Source of the DNA: Tunturibacter psychrotolerans
GTDB lineage: Bacteria; Acidobacteriota; Terriglobia; Terriglobales; Acidobacteriaceae
Reading direction: 5' to 3'
Assembly: GCF_040359615.1 (NCBI RefSeq)
Contig: NZ_CP132942.1
Location: 4,340,001-4,404,000 of the forward strand
DNA: 64,000 nucleotides
In this document: piece by piece, positions 26,122 to 35,358 of the stretch
Layout of the letters: each line of letters opens with the position of its first letter
Numbering within the stretch: position 1 is the stretch's first letter
Notes under the pieces: model-generated
Databases searched by the model: none
The model's input: the letters and a program-made list of their open reading frames with translations, nothing else
Told to the model about the DNA's origin: nothing
Position numbers and translations under genes: made by a program

Positions 26122-27687
26122 ATGCAGGAACTCGCTTGGTGGCAATCCGCGATCATCTATGAAATTTACCCACGTTCCTTTCAGGACAGCAATGGCGATG
26201 GCATCGGAGATCTGGATGGCATCCTGCAGCGGCTGGATTATCTGGCGCAACTCGGAATCGACGCAATTTGGATCTCACCCATCTATCCATCGCCAATGGC
26301 AGATTTCGGCTACGATGTAGCCGATTATTGTGGTATCGACCCAATCTTCGGAACAATGGGAGACTTCGATCGCCTTCTGGCTGAAGCTCATCAGCGAGGA
26401 TTGAAGGTGATCCTCGATTTTGTGCCGAATCATAGCTCCGATCGCCACCCGTGGTTCTTGGAAAGCCGGTCCTCGCGCGAAAGCCACAAGCGAGATTGGT
26501 ACCTATGGAGAGATGAACCAAATAACTGGTTGAGCAACTTCGGCGGCTCCGCATGGGAATGGGATGAAGCAACGGGGCAGTATTACTATCATTCCTTCCT
26601 GAAGCAGCAGCCGGACTTGAACTGGCGCAACCCAGCGGTGCGGTCAGCCATGTTCAACGTCCTGCGATTTTGGCTGGAACGCGGGGTAGACGGATTTCGA
26701 GTGGATGTGATGTGGCTGATGATCAAGGATTACCAATATCGCGACAATCCGCCGAATCCTGGTTACGGCCCCGACCAGCCATCCAGCAATAGCCTTCTTC
26801 ATGTGTACGACTCCAATCGCCCTGATGTCCATGTTCTGGTAGCCGAGATGCGAGCGGTCGTGGACGATTACCCCGGCCGCGTCCTCATTGGCGAAATATA
26901 CCTGCCGGTGAAGGACTTGATGACGTACTACGGGCAGGACTTGAAGGGGACGAATTTGCCCTTCAATTTTCTACTGCTCCAGAGTGCATGGAACGCGGAA
27001 GCAGTAGCGCAAGTCATCTCTGAATACGTGAATGCTCTGCCAGCTGGAGCATGGCCCAATTGGGTGCTGGGGAATCATGATAACGCTCGCATCGCAACGA
27101 GAGTGGGGGTTCAGCAAACTCCGGTCGCAGCCATGTTGCTCCTCACCCTTCCGGGAACGCTGACCATATACTACGGCGAGGAAATCGGCATGACGAATGT
27201 GCCGATTCCGCCGGAAGAGGTGCAGGACCCTGCAGAAAAGAATCAGCCGGGGATAGGGATGGGCCGCGATCCGGAGCGAACCCCCATGCGATGGGACGGT
27301 TCCCTTCTGGCCGGGTTTACCTGCGGCAAACCATGGCTGCCTCTCGGAGGCGATCACACGTTCGTCAACGTCGCTTCACAGGAGCAAGAGGAATCATCCC
27401 TCCTGAATCTCTATCGCAAGCTAATCGCCCTTCGCCGCATGTATCCGATGCTGGTGAGTGGCGAAATGCTTTCCGTTGTTGCTGACGAGAACCTGTTGCG
27501 CTATGAGCGCCGCGGCGTGGGGAAGCGTTTCCTAGTCTTGTTGAACTTGGGCAATGACTCAGTTCAGGCAAAGACAGAAGCTGGGACAGTCATCGCCTCG
27601 ATCCGTTCCGATCGGGAGGGAGAGCAGGTTGATTCCTTGGTCGAACTTGAAGACTCAGAGGGGTTAATGATCGAGCTCGCTCGCTAG
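26122..27687 (+). CDS. GH13 alpha-glucosidase / oligo-1,6-glucosidase-like
   Basis: A 521-residue GH13 enzyme beginning WWQSAIIYEIYPRSFQDSNGDG, the oligo-1,6-glucosidase opening. Catalytic regions: DFVPNHSSDRHPWF, GFRVDVMWLM (nucleophile Asp), VLIGEIYLPV (Glu), LGNHDNARIATR (transition-state Asp). Calcium-binding DSNGDGIGD is present. It probably hydrolyses alpha-glucosides from starch, maltose or sucrose in the cytoplasm, since no signal peptide is seen. It has an AGGAG ribosome site and a divergent partner at 24414. It ends directly at a ParB-like relic. Confidence 0.85.
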   Translation: MQELAWWQSAIIYEIYPRSFQDSNGDGIGDLDGILQRLDYLAQLGIDAIWISPIYPSPMADFGYDVADYCGIDPIFGTMGDFDRLLAEAHQRGLKVILDFVPNHSSDRHPWFLESRSSRESHKRDWYLWRDEPNNWLSNFGGSAWEWDEATGQYYYHSFLKQQPDLNWRNPAVRSAMFNVLRFWLERGVDGFRVDVMWLMIKDYQYRDNPPNPGYGPDQPSSNSLLHVYDSNRPDVHVLVAEMRAVVDDYPGRVLIGEIYLPVKDLMTYYGQDLKGTNLPFNFLLLQSAWNAEAVAQVISEYVNALPAGAWPNWVLGNHDNARIATRVGVQQTPVAAMLLLTLPGTLTIYYGEEIGMTNVPIPPEEVQDPAEKNQPGIGMGRDPERTPMRWDGSLLAGFTCGKPWLPLGGDHTFVNVASQEQEESSLLNLYRKLIALRRMYPMLVSGEMLSVVADENLLRYERRGVGKRFLVLLNLGNDSVQAKTEAGTVIASIRSDREGEQVDSLVELEDSEGLMIELAR

Positions 27688-27689
27688 GG

Positions 27690-27794
27690 ATACCGATGCC
27701 ATCGCTCTAGGTGAAGGAGGAGTTTTCGGCAAAGGAGAAGGCAAAGAAAACCGACAAATCCACCGCTACCGGGAAGACTAAGAAAGCGGCTTAG
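27690..27794 (+). pseudogene. Relic of a ParB-like C-terminus
   Basis: Immediately after the alpha-glucosidase stop, GATACCGAT and then VKEEFSAKEKAKK...KTKKAA (27711-27791, stop TAG) match the end of the protein at 1088-1798 (VDTDLIGLRVKQEFAAKEKAKK...KAKKAA). A two-base loss (CTAGGTG against CTAAGGGTG) breaks the frame between the DTD piece and the VKEEF piece. It has no start and no upstream homologous part. A strong terminator follows it as one does after the full copy. Confidence 0.6.
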
Positions 27795-27808
27795 TTTTCC
27801 TCGCCAGC

Positions 27809-27851
27809 AAAACCGGAGGCCCCCGAAATGGCCACCTCCGGTTTTGTTTAT
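27809..27851 (+). terminator. Rho-independent terminator
   Basis: Arms AAAACCGGAGG (27809-27819) and CCTCCGGTTTT (27835-27845) pair over 11 bases and are followed by GTTTAT. It ends the alpha-glucosidase transcript and may serve the minus-strand gene at 27913 too, because the stem is rich in A on one side and T on the other. Confidence 0.8.
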
Positions 27852-27912
27852 TGCCGACAAATTTAGGACGACATAACGGTCCGCAGAACTCACGAGTGCC
27901 GCTAAAACGCTG

Positions 27913-28197
27913 TCAAGCGATCTTGACTCGGCCAGCCTGTAAACACATGGTCTCTACTTGCTCCGGAGTCAGTTCTACAGCCTCACAACAGACATCAACA
28001 CCTGGCTGTTTTCCTGCCTCTCTCGCCGCTTCTAAAAGACGGAGAGTCTGAAAAGGTGCCATCTGGGCAGCTCGAACTGTTGCGCCGAATACTTTGTCAT
28101 TAAGATGAAGAGCAGAGACGGCGGAAGAATCCCGGGCCACCCCTGTGACTCGAAGATACCCGTCTCCAGTCATCTGGAAGGCAAGCCGATAAAGCAT
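27913..28197 (-). CDS. Hypothetical protein (94 aa)
   Basis: A 94-residue frame with ordinary composition: an N-terminal beta-rich half (RLAFQMTGDGYLRVTGVARD) and a helical C-terminal half with a Cys-Cys pair (VDVCCEAVELTPEQVETMC). No family recognised. It sits downstream of two membrane protein genes on the same strand and upstream of the terminator at 27809. Confidence 0.45.
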   Translation of the reverse strand: MLYRLAFQMTGDGYLRVTGVARDSSAVSALHLNDKVFGATVRAAQMAPFQTLRLLEAAREAGKQPGVDVCCEAVELTPEQVETMCLQAGRVKIA

Positions 28198-28251
28198 TTC
28201 ATGAGCCTATCACTTTCCCGCATGGGCCAAAGCTGCTCGCCAAAGGCGATG

Positions 28252-28326
28252 TTAATGACTGAATAATGCAATCAGTAAGACGATTGGGATCGGGACGCCT
28301 AATAACAAGAGCAAGATAGAACGCAT
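28252..28326 (-). CDS. 24-residue hydrophobic membrane peptide
   Basis: ATG 28326 follows GGGGAG by seven bases. The peptide begins MRSILLLLLGVPIPIVLLI and ends ALFSH, one complete membrane helix with a Pro-Ile-Pro kink. Near-identical peptides of 23-25 residues occur in many proteobacterial and acidobacterial genomes without a name. It follows the membrane protein gene at 28390 on the same strand. Confidence 0.6.
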   Translation of the reverse strand: MRSILLLLLGVPIPIVLLIALFSH

Positions 28327-28389
28327 TGAAATTCTCCCCATCTATGGTTGCGTAGCAATTGAATACTTTCTCAGAGCGCCGGTTCGTTC

Positions 28390-29238
28390 TTATACGGTGA
28401 CCACATTGTCGCGTTGCCTGCCTCCGATGGTCGCGGAAAAGCTTGCACAAAATGCTCCAATAAGGAGGGCCAAGAATATCCATAAAAGCGTATGGGCCGT
28501 CGCTTTACGAGCCGCCTCTACACTTTGCTGGGCATTGGAGAACACATCCGAGACCCGTTTATCTGCCTCAGTTTGAGGCAGGCCCGTTCTCGCGGAAACC
28601 AGTTGATCGAGATAGGATTTATCCGCCGTCGTGAAATCCCCCTGCGCGAGCGCATGAGCAAAAATAGCTCCCGCCTCTACTGAGGCGGCCGCATTCGTCG
28701 CATCCGGTTTGCTCGCATCCATGCGAAAGAGAGTGTCGACGAAATAGGCATTGGGGTCGAGGCCTTCGGCTCGAGATTGACCGCTTTTAGTTGGATTCGT
28801 CGGAGACGAACCCGAACCGATCATGGTTGTAGCAGCTGTGGCCAAAAATGCAACGGTGATCACGAACGCTGTCGCCCACGCGAGAAAACCATGGGCAGTA
28901 TCTCTGAAATAGACCTCGTCGTTATGAATACTGGCCCATTTGGTCCTCAAGCGTCCGGCCAAATAGCCACCCATCGCAGAACTCAGTATCTCCATGACGA
29001 TCAGCCAAATGATCGCTGATTTGCCGACAGTAGACGCCGAAATACCGGAGCCGGAGTAGGGAGACACAGAGGACAAGCCCAGGCCTGTACCCAACGCGAG
29101 AAGAATGAGCGACAGAGCAGCCGTCGCAAAGGCGCCCGCAATCACCGCTGACCAGGAGACTCCGGAGGAGTGCGCTTCGTTACGTTCGAAGTGACTCGAA
29201 TAGGAATTGAAAGGCTTTTCAGTTAATACCTGTTCCAT
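28390..29238 (-). CDS. Multi-pass membrane protein, function unknown
   Basis: A 282-residue protein with four membrane segments (GVSWSAVIAGAFATAALSLILLALG; SAIIWLIVMEILSSAMGGYLAGRL; WATAFVITVAFLATAATTM; TLLWIFLALLIGAFCASFSATIGG) and a soluble loop of about 110 residues between the third and fourth (SPTNPTKSGQ...). GGYLAGRLR and the final GGRQRD are common in small soil-bacterial membrane proteins. No named family or catalytic motif. It is preceded by a tandem repeat at 29327. Confidence 0.7.
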   Translation of the reverse strand: MEQVLTEKPFNSYSSHFERNEAHSSGVSWSAVIAGAFATAALSLILLALGTGLGLSSVSPYSGSGISASTVGKSAIIWLIVMEILSSAMGGYLAGRLRTKWASIHNDEVYFRDTAHGFLAWATAFVITVAFLATAATTMIGSGSSPTNPTKSGQSRAEGLDPNAYFVDTLFRMDASKPDATNAAASVEAGAIFAHALAQGDFTTADKSYLDQLVSARTGLPQTEADKRVSDVFSNAQQSVEAARKATAHTLLWIFLALLIGAFCASFSATIGGRQRDNVVTV

Positions 29239-29326
29239 GGAGTTGCCGCCCTTTTTGTTCTGACACTGGTTACAAACTGCTACATCTGATGCTCAAGAGC
29301 ACCCGGGTCGTTTGCTCAGGGGTCAC

Positions 29327-29352
29327 ATATAGTGAACCCATATAGTGAACCC
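29327..29352. repeat. Two perfect 13-bp direct repeats
   Basis: ATATAGTGAACCC occurs twice in tandem in the 162-base gap between the membrane protein gene (start 29238) and the catalase stop (29401). It could be a repressor-binding pair upstream of the membrane protein gene or a simple slippage duplication. Confidence 0.6.
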
Positions 29353-29400
29353 AGTTTTCCTGAATCCGCCAAAGTGAGCAATCCTGATCGAGGTCCGTTG

Positions 29401-31509
29401 TTAAAAGACGGTGCGTACGGACGGCTCGCGTTTCCAAATTCTCCCCAGAGCGGCCCGCTCTAGAAAGGCACTGCTTGTTGCACCTCGATTCACTATAAGA
29501 ACGCCTTCGTCGGCAATCACGCCCGCTTTGTCGAGAAGAGGTTGGGCCTCCGCTGTCGCTCCGATCACTTTCAGGTGAGCGAATCCGTCATGCACGAAAG
29601 CAACGGCCGCAGCTTCATTTGAAAGCGTCTCTGCACCCTCGCCGGAAAGTGCCAGGAAGATGCAGTCGAAGAGTACGGACGGCCCCCCAGCCAACTGGAA
29701 ATCGGCAGGGATCACCGTTCCGTCCTTGGCCTTCGCTCCCCCAATCTTCGGGGCAATCACCTTGACGTTACAGCCTTGCTTGGCTGCAGCCTTTCTCAGG
29801 TTCGCAACGATTGTCGCGTCGCTGCCATCGGCGACGAGACAGCCGATCAAACTGCCCTCCAGAGACTTCTTCGCCTTCTTCAAAATACTGAGAGCTGAAG
29901 ATGGAGGTAGGTCCTCTCGTGCCGGGACTGTTGTAGCGACCTTGGTTACCTTGCCCGGCATTCCAAGCCCGTCTGCGACCCTTCGCGCGATTCCCATGTC
30001 GACGTTGGCGAGCTGGCCTAGCGTGCGTTCGCGTATCGCCACGGTTTCGACCTTACTTAGCTCAAAGATGAACGCCGAGACGATATGGTTTTGTTCTGTT
30101 TCGGTTTGGGAGAAGAAGAACTGACGCGCCTGGCTAAAATGATCTGCGAAAAGCTCGGGCCGAATCCTCAACTTGTCCCCTTCAACATGCTCCTTCGTAG
30201 AGATAAAACCTAGTTGTGAATCCTCGCGAGCAGTATTGGCCTCAAGCGAACTCGGGGAATACGACACGCGGCCCGCAGGGACCTCGAATTGCATGTGTCC
30301 GTCGCGCTGAAAGTTCATCATGGGGCATTTAGGAGCATTGATAGGCAACTGCGCGAAATTGGGGCCTCCCAAACGAGACAGCTGAGTATCGAGATAAGAA
30401 AAATTTCGACCTTGGAGGAGCGGATCGTTGGAGAAATCGATTCCCGGAACGACATTTTGGGTCATGAATGCGACCTGCTCGGTCTCCGAGAAATAATTGG
30501 TCGGATTGCGGTCCAACACCATGCGACCGATCACGCGAAGGGGTATTTGCTCTTCGGGTATGAGCTTCGTTGCGTCCAAGACATCGAATTCGAATTTCTC
30601 TACGAACTTCTCGTCAAACAACTGAACTGCCAACTCCCATTCCGGGAAATTGCCCTCATTGATGGAGTTCCAAAGGTCGCGACGGTGGTAGTCAGGATCG
30701 CCACCGCTGATTTTGAGGGCTTCATCCCAGACCACGGACTGGAGCCCGAATTTGGGCCGCCAGTGGAATTTGACGAACGTGCTTTTACCTGCCGCGTTGA
30801 GAAGACGAAAGGTGTGCACCCCAAACCCTTCCATATTCCGAAAGGAACGGGGGATCGCGCGGTCTGACATGATCCACATCAACATATTGGTGCTCTCAGG
30901 GGTAAGAGAGACAAAATCCCAGAATGTGTCGTGCGCAGTTTGCGCTTGTGGGAATCCCCGATCTGGCTCCTGCTTCGCAGCATGGATGAGATCCGGAAAC
31001 TTGATCGCGTCTTGAATGAAGAAGACCGGGATGTTGTTCCCCACCAGGTCCCAGTTGCCTTCCTTCGTATAGAGCTTTACTGCAAATCCGCGCACATCGC
31101 GCGCCATATCGGAGGAACCGGCGTTTCCGGCCACGGTCGAGAAACGCACAAATACTGAAGTTCTTTCTCCGACTTTGCTGAGCACTCGAGCCTTGGAGAA
31201 CTTCTCTAAGGATTCCGTAAGTTCAAAGAAGCCGTGGGCTGCCGCGCCCCGCGCATGGACAATGCGCTCCGGAATACGCTCATGATCAAAGTGGTTGATC
31301 TTCTCCCGAAGAACAAAGTCTTCCAGTAGCACCGGGCCAGGTCGTGAAGTAGCGGATGCCTTGAGCGAGTTTTCATCGTCCGAAATAGCTTGCCCCTGCT
31401 GGGTAGTCAGTTGGGGATGGGTTCCACCTGCACGTTGGTGTAATTCTCCGCCGTTCCCTGTTTCGTCGCGGTCCTTTTTGACCGGCGCATGGTTCGTTGT
31501 CTTTTTCAC
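29401..31509 (-). CDS. katE: Large-subunit catalase HPII (KatE type)
   Basis: A 702-residue clade 2 catalase. It has the distal His in [12 protein letters not shown], Asn in [10 protein letters not shown], and the proximal heme Tyr region [18 protein letters not shown]. The C-terminal 150 residues ([16 protein letters not shown]...) form the flavodoxin/DJ-1-like domain that separates large from small catalases. It decomposes hydrogen peroxide in the cytoplasm. The GTG start at 31509 has an AAGGGGA ribosome site. HPII genes are normally under the general stress response; no regulatory site is visible. Confidence 0.93.
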   Translation of the reverse strand: MKKTTNHAPVKKDRDETGNGGELHQRAGGTHPQLTTQQGQAISDDENSLKASATSRPGPVLLEDFVLREKINHFDHERIPERIVHARGAAAHGFFELTESLEKFSKARVLSKVGERTSVFVRFSTVAGNAGSSDMARDVRGFAVKLYTKEGNWDLVGNNIPVFFIQDAIKFPDLIHAAKQEPDRGFPQAQTAHDTFWDFVSLTPESTNMLMWIMSDRAIPRSFRNMEGFGVHTFRLLNAAGKSTFVKFHWRPKFGLQSVVWDEALKISGGDPDYHRRDLWNSINEGNFPEWELAVQLFDEKFVEKFEFDVLDATKLIPEEQIPLRVIGRMVLDRNPTNYFSETEQVAFMTQNVVPGIDFSNDPLLQGRNFSYLDTQLSRLGGPNFAQLPINAPKCPMMNFQRDGHMQFEVPAGRVSYSPSSLEANTAREDSQLGFISTKEHVEGDKLRIRPELFADHFSQARQFFFSQTETEQNHIVSAFIFELSKVETVAIRERTLGQLANVDMGIARRVADGLGMPGKVTKVATTVPAREDLPPSSALSILKKAKKSLEGSLIGCLVADGSDATIVANLRKAAAKQGCNVKVIAPKIGGAKAKDGTVIPADFQLAGGPSVLFDCIFLALSGEGAETLSNEAAAVAFVHDGFAHLKVIGATAEAQPLLDKAGVIADEGVLIVNRGATSSAFLERAALGRIWKREPSVRTVF

Positions 31510-31664
31510 GATTTTCCCCTTGTATACCGGACCGTCGACGCAGAAAGGGATTCTCGCAGTGCGAAGCTAAGTACCGATGAATGTAGGATGCGAGACGAGC
31601 ATGAAGTGTGCCCGCTGAAACTCTTAAGTTTTCGCTGCATAGACCTTCGATCGGGGCTGCCTTC

Positions 31665-31883
31665 ATGAAACGGGAAATTGTGCCCGAGGCCGGCTGGTCC
31701 AGAACTGGATTTGCCTGTTTGGTGGATGAACGAGGACGAGTTTATTTAGCCGTTCCATTTCGTTTTCATCCGGTCGTTCATGACATCCAACTTTATCCAG
31801 TTCAACGTAGTCAGAGAGTAGAAGGCTTTAGTGCGCACGGAGCACTGACATTGCACCGGAGCGTCAATGGACATGACGAATGA
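31665..31883 (+). CDS. Hypothetical protein, 72 aa, overlapping the broken kinase
   Basis: A short frame (MKREIVPEAGWSRTGFACLVDERGRVYLAVPF...) upstream of the kinase gene; its stop overlaps the kinase start region by 17 bases, as in coupled genes. I recognise no family and the composition is ordinary, so it may be a chance frame. Confidence 0.3.
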   Translation: MKREIVPEAGWSRTGFACLVDERGRVYLAVPFRFHPVVHDIQLYPVQRSQRVEGFSAHGALTLHRSVNGHDE

Positions 31884-32619
31884 GCAGACACTGCGAGAAC
31901 GACTCAATTAGGCCGAACGAGCGCTAGAAAGAAGTGAGCGCCTTGCGGTCGCCAGCCGCTACGCGGGGGCGATCATGCATGAAGTCAACAATCCCCTTGA
32001 GGCGATTACAAATCTTGTTTATCTCACCAAGATTCAAAAGGGTGACCCAAGGCAAGTGTTCGAAAACATGCTCGTCATCGAGGAGCAATTGGCAACGCTC
32101 GGTCGAGTCACGAGCCAGGCCCTAACATTCCATCGAGAACATGCGGAAGCGAAAGAATTTGATCTAGTCGATATCGCGGAGTCCGCTCTCCGATTGCACG
32201 CGGATAAGCTCGCAAGACACCAAATCAGCGTTGATCGGCAGTTCCAAGGACCTGCGAAAGCAACTGTTTTTGGGAGCGAGATATTGCAGGTATTGTCGAA
32301 TCTGATCCTGAACGCAGTGGATGCTCTCCCACGTGGCCAAGGGAGAATCTCAGTCCGGGTAAAGAGCAGGGGCCAATCAGTTCACATCCTTGTTTCTGAC
32401 AACGGCGAAGGTATCGCAGACGAGTTCTCATCTCGTCTATTCGAACCCTACGTCACGAGCAAAATATCGGGTACCGGACTTGGACTCTGGCTTTCGCACA
32501 GAATTGTCTCGAAACATCGAGGGACACTGCGTTTTCGGTTTTCGCGAAAACAAGGTAGGTCGGGTACCTCCTTTCGCATCTCTCTGCCATTGGCGCAGCT
32601 GGCGCAGAGGAATGTATGA
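31867..32619 (+). pseudogene. Sensorless histidine kinase with an in-frame TAG at codon 15
   Basis: From ATG 31867 the frame reads MDMTNEQTLRERLN, then TAG (31909-31911), then AERALERSERLAVASRYAGA and the complete kinase core: IMHEVNNPLEAITNLVYLTK, NLILNAVDALP, DNGEGIADEF, GTGLGLWLSHRIVSKHRG. Related proteins have a helix at the stop position, so TAG most likely replaces CAG (Gln). Translation could start only at ATG 31975, just two codons before the H-box His, which would truncate the dimerisation helix. It resembles the intact kinase at 16232. Loss by one base change, a sequencing error or readthrough cannot be separated. Confidence 0.7.
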
Positions 32620-32789
32620 ACAACCGCCCCGTCTTCTGTTGAGTCGCTTTTACTTTGTCTCGATCAATTTGCCTTCTGTGGTGATGGTGGCAACTTGCCT
32701 ATTCGATAGCCGTGGGCAACTTAGGTGCGCAGGTGGCCCATGTGGGCCCCATTCTAGGGGAAGACACTCCCCACTAACTTCGTCGCGCG

Positions 32790-32826
32790 GAAGCATAAGA
32801 AAGCCCTCCTAGTGATAAGAGGGCTT
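32790..32826 (-). terminator. Rho-independent terminator of the DUF4142 gene
   Basis: On the minus strand AAGCCCTC (32826-32819) pairs with GAGGGCTT (32808-32801) around a 10-base loop and is followed by TCTTATG. It lies 26 bases after the DUF4142 stop codon. Confidence 0.65.
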
Positions 32827-32852
32827 CCGCTATGTCAGCGAAACGGCCGACG

Positions 32853-33362
32853 TCATAATTTCTTCTCAAGGTCATACGCCATGTTCTTGTGTGCAGCAAC
32901 GGCCGTTTTTCCTTGAAGCACGACCGCTTGGAATTTCATGTCTTTTGTATCTTTCGCCTCTTTTGTGAAGGCGCTTAATGCCTTGGAGTGATCGCTCACC
33001 ATTTGTTTCATATACTCCTTATCGAAGTCATTTCCCGAGAGTTTATTCAGTTTGTCTATCTCTTTCTGAGTATCGGCATCCGGACCGCTGGGAGGCGTCA
33101 AACCCCATGATTCAGCGAACGGCTTCATGCTTGCCGTCATCTTCGTATGCTCGGCAATCATCTTCTGCGCGAAGGCCTTAACGGCGGCATTGGTCGATTT
33201 CTCATCCGCGAGCTTGGCAAGTGCAATCTCATTTTGGTCCGATTGGGCTGCCATTGCCAAAAACTTTTTGTCGTCGTCAGTGGCGGCTTTTGCTTTTAGG
33301 GGCGCTAGAACTGCGGCAAATCCTAGGACTGCGCAGAAAATTATTTGACTTGTGTGTTTCAT
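32853..33362 (-). CDS. DUF4142 domain protein, exported
   Basis: A 169-residue protein with a signal peptide (IIFCAVLGFAAVLAPLKAKAATDD, cleavage near AKA). The mature part is the DUF4142 four-helix bundle: KKFLAMAAQSDQNEIALAKLA, VKAFAQKMIAEHTKMTASM, GNDFDKEYMKQMVSDHSKAL. It is ferritin-like in outline but lacks clear metal ligands; role unknown, often linked to stress in soil bacteria. Its promoter lies in the 270-base gap that also holds a sigma-54-like site for the opposite strand. Confidence 0.85.
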   Translation of the reverse strand: MKHTSQIIFCAVLGFAAVLAPLKAKAATDDDKKFLAMAAQSDQNEIALAKLADEKSTNAAVKAFAQKMIAEHTKMTASMKPFAESWGLTPPSGPDADTQKEIDKLNKLSGNDFDKEYMKQMVSDHSKALSAFTKEAKDTKDMKFQAVVLQGKTAVAAHKNMAYDLEKKL

Positions 33363-33453
33363 GTTTTCTCCAGTTGGCGGCGAGACCGAACGACAGTTCG
33401 ATCATGAGTTCATTGTGTAAGAGGCGGTCCCACTTCTGAACGTTGCACCGTTG

Positions 33454-33468
33454 TGGCACATACTTTGC
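33454..33468 (+). promoter_or_regulatory. Candidate sigma-54 (-24/-12) promoter
   Basis: TGGCAC, five bases, then TTGC matches the consensus exactly on the plus strand. It lies 163 bases upstream of the topoisomerase IB start (33632). No enhancer-binding site was identified and no rpoN or activator gene lies here, so this is a motif match only. Confidence 0.35.
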
Positions 33469-33631
33469 GATGGAGTGGCTGGGGCAACCCGCTATTGTGG
33501 CTAGATCAATTCGGGCCCTTTACCATTGTTAGTAAGCGGTCGGTTGATTAAACCCTTGTTCGGGTTGGATTCAGCCCTCTGCGGATACAAACTCTGCATC
33601 CAATTGTCAGTTTCAGAGGCGGGGAATTCCT

Positions 33632-34708
33632 TTGGCCAAGACAATGCCGCACTTAGAGATCGTCACCGACCCAGTTGAATCGGCGAAAAGCGCAGGTCTG
33701 CGCTATGTTTCCGACGCTAAGCCCGGGATCACGCGCAAGCGATGGAGGAAAGGGTTTCGCTACTTCGACGCGGAGGGAGCGCAAGTACGCGAGTTAGAGA
33801 CTCTCGCTCGTATCAAGTCATTGGTCATACCTCCCGCTTGGACTGATGTGTGGATTTGTACTAACCCGAAGGGACATTTGCAGGCTACCGGACGAGATGC
33901 CAGGGGGCGGAAGCAGAGCCGATATCACCCGCGCTGGCGCGAGGTACGGGATGAGACCAAGTACGAACGCATGATGGCTTTTGGGGTAGCCCTCCCGACG
34001 ATTCGCGACCGCGTCGAACAGGACCTTGCTAGACCGGCTCTTCCACGAGAGAAAATCCTGGCAGCAATCGTGCGTCTGATGGAAACCACCCTGATTCGGG
34101 TCGGGAATATCGAGTATGCAAAACAAAACCAATCCTATGGATTGACTACGATGCGGGGCAAACATGTCCGAGTCGACGGATCCACTATCACCTTCAAATT
34201 TCAGGGAAAGAGCGGCGTGCGACATGCGGTGGATATCACTGATCGACGGCTGGCGAAGATCATTCAGCGCTGCCAAGATATCCCCGGTTACGAATTGTTT
34301 CAGTATGTCGACAGCGAAGGGGAGCATCACACAATCGATTCTGCCGACGTCAACGACTACCTCCGCGAGGCGACGGGGCAATACTTCACTGCCAAAGACT
34401 TCCGAACTTGGACGGGTACGGTTATGGCCTGCGCGAAGTTGCAGGAATTCGATGTGTTTGAGTCGGAGAGCGAAGCGAAGAAGAATGTGGTGGAGATCGT
34501 CAAAACTGTGGCGGCGAGGCTAGGAAATACACCTTCTGTTTGTCGGAAGTGCTACATCCACCCCCTAGTGATCGAAGCCTACATGAGTGGTGCGTTTACC
34601 AAAACAAGGAGAGAGCAGCAATCCCAGGAGTCTCCAAGAGAGCTTCAATGGGAGGAAACTGTTTTGATGAAACTCATGCAGCGTGTACTCAAAGTTGCCG
34701 CAGCCTAG
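33632..34708 (+). CDS. DNA topoisomerase IB (poxvirus/eukaryotic type)
   Basis: A 358-residue topoisomerase IB. N-terminal KPGITRKRWRKGFRYFDAEG with IPPAWTDVWIC and HLQATGRDARGRKQSRYHPRW are the DNA-clamp part. The catalytic domain has RVGNIEYAKQNQSYGLTTM (Arg), KFQGKSGVRH (Lys) and the active-site Tyr in VCRKCYIHPLVIEAYMSG. It relaxes supercoils through a 3'-phosphotyrosine link. TTG 33632 has a GGGG ribosome site and is preferred; ATG 33644 is the alternative. Bacterial copies often accompany stress genes, as here. Confidence 0.9.
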   Translation: MAKTMPHLEIVTDPVESAKSAGLRYVSDAKPGITRKRWRKGFRYFDAEGAQVRELETLARIKSLVIPPAWTDVWICTNPKGHLQATGRDARGRKQSRYHPRWREVRDETKYERMMAFGVALPTIRDRVEQDLARPALPREKILAAIVRLMETTLIRVGNIEYAKQNQSYGLTTMRGKHVRVDGSTITFKFQGKSGVRHAVDITDRRLAKIIQRCQDIPGYELFQYVDSEGEHHTIDSADVNDYLREATGQYFTAKDFRTWTGTVMACAKLQEFDVFESESEAKKNVVEIVKTVAARLGNTPSVCRKCYIHPLVIEAYMSGAFTKTRREQQSQESPRELQWEETVLMKLMQRVLKVAAA

Positions 34709-34829
34709 ACGGATAGCGAATTGTGATTCACGCGATTAGGTAAGCAAGCGTCGAGGTTCTCGGCCCAGGCTACGCTAGCTTGAACCGCTTTTATAGCCTT
34801 GTTTCACCCAAGCCCTGAAAAAGTTTGGG

Positions 34830-34991
34830 CTAGAGGCGCCCCCGACCTCTTCCGAAAAGCAGATAAATGACAATCAGTGCAAGAATCAAACTAAGACCGC
34901 CGCCACCATAGTAGCCAAGTCCGGGGCCCATATAGTAGCCACCGCCGCCGAATAAGAGGATGAGAAGGATTAGAACCAGAATGAGAGGCAT
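34830..34991 (-). CDS. DUF3309-like small membrane protein (intact copy)
   Basis: A 53-residue frame: a hydrophobic N-terminus (MPLILVLILLILLF), a Gly/Tyr loop (GGGGYYMGPGLGYYGGGG) and a second hydrophobic helix (LSLILALIVIYLLFGRGR). This resembles the DUF3309 group of tiny membrane proteins. A decayed copy lies at 2812-2917. It is on the same strand as the AAYLMYRRGES peptide gene at 35070. No strong ribosome site is visible. Confidence 0.65.
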   Translation of the reverse strand: MPLILVLILLILLFGGGGYYMGPGLGYYGGGGLSLILALIVIYLLFGRGRGRL

Positions 34992-35069
34992 GCGCGGAAG
35001 TGTAACATGCGGGCGCGAACGCCACCTGATGACACCTCACTTGCGAGGCTATCGACTCTTCCGACAACG

Positions 35070-35258
35070 CTAGACCGAATTTTTCACTTCCGAAACCAGT
35101 GAGCCAACTGGATTGGTAATCGTCTGTTTTGCAATAGACCCCAACGATTCGCCCCGACGATACATCAGGTAAGCTGCCGCGAAGCCGGAGACAACGGTCG
35201 CCACCAGGATCACCTTTTGTAGAGAGCTGCGGCCTTCAGGGAGCGCGTCAGTGTTCAT
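35070..35258 (-). CDS. Small membrane peptide with AAYLMYRRGES motif (paralog)
   Basis: A 62-residue protein from ATG 35258, preceded by GAGGAGG. One membrane helix (VILVATVVSGFAAAYLMY) is followed by RRGESLGSIAKQT and PVGSLVSEVKNSV. Paralogous to the peptide at 10100-10282. Function unknown; the conserved soluble tail suggests a specific partner. Confidence 0.7.
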   Translation of the reverse strand: MNTDALPEGRSSLQKVILVATVVSGFAAAYLMYRRGESLGSIAKQTITNPVGSLVSEVKNSV

Positions 35259-35358
35259 ATATCCTCCTCGCTTGTTCTGAGGATGTTGGATGCAGGTTTC
35301 GTGCCCGGTGAACGTCACCTTGCGGGACGTTAAACCAGGACAAACCCGCAAGTCAGAT

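Noticed and set aside
28199..28483. A 94-residue minus-strand frame overlapping the end of the membrane protein gene
   Set aside because: It conflicts with the 24-residue peptide and the end of the membrane protein gene, has no ribosome site and no recognisable pattern.
31475..31620. Possible sigma-54 site upstream of the catalase gene
   Set aside because: GGGCAC with a six-base gap to TGC departs from the consensus in both spacing and sequence.
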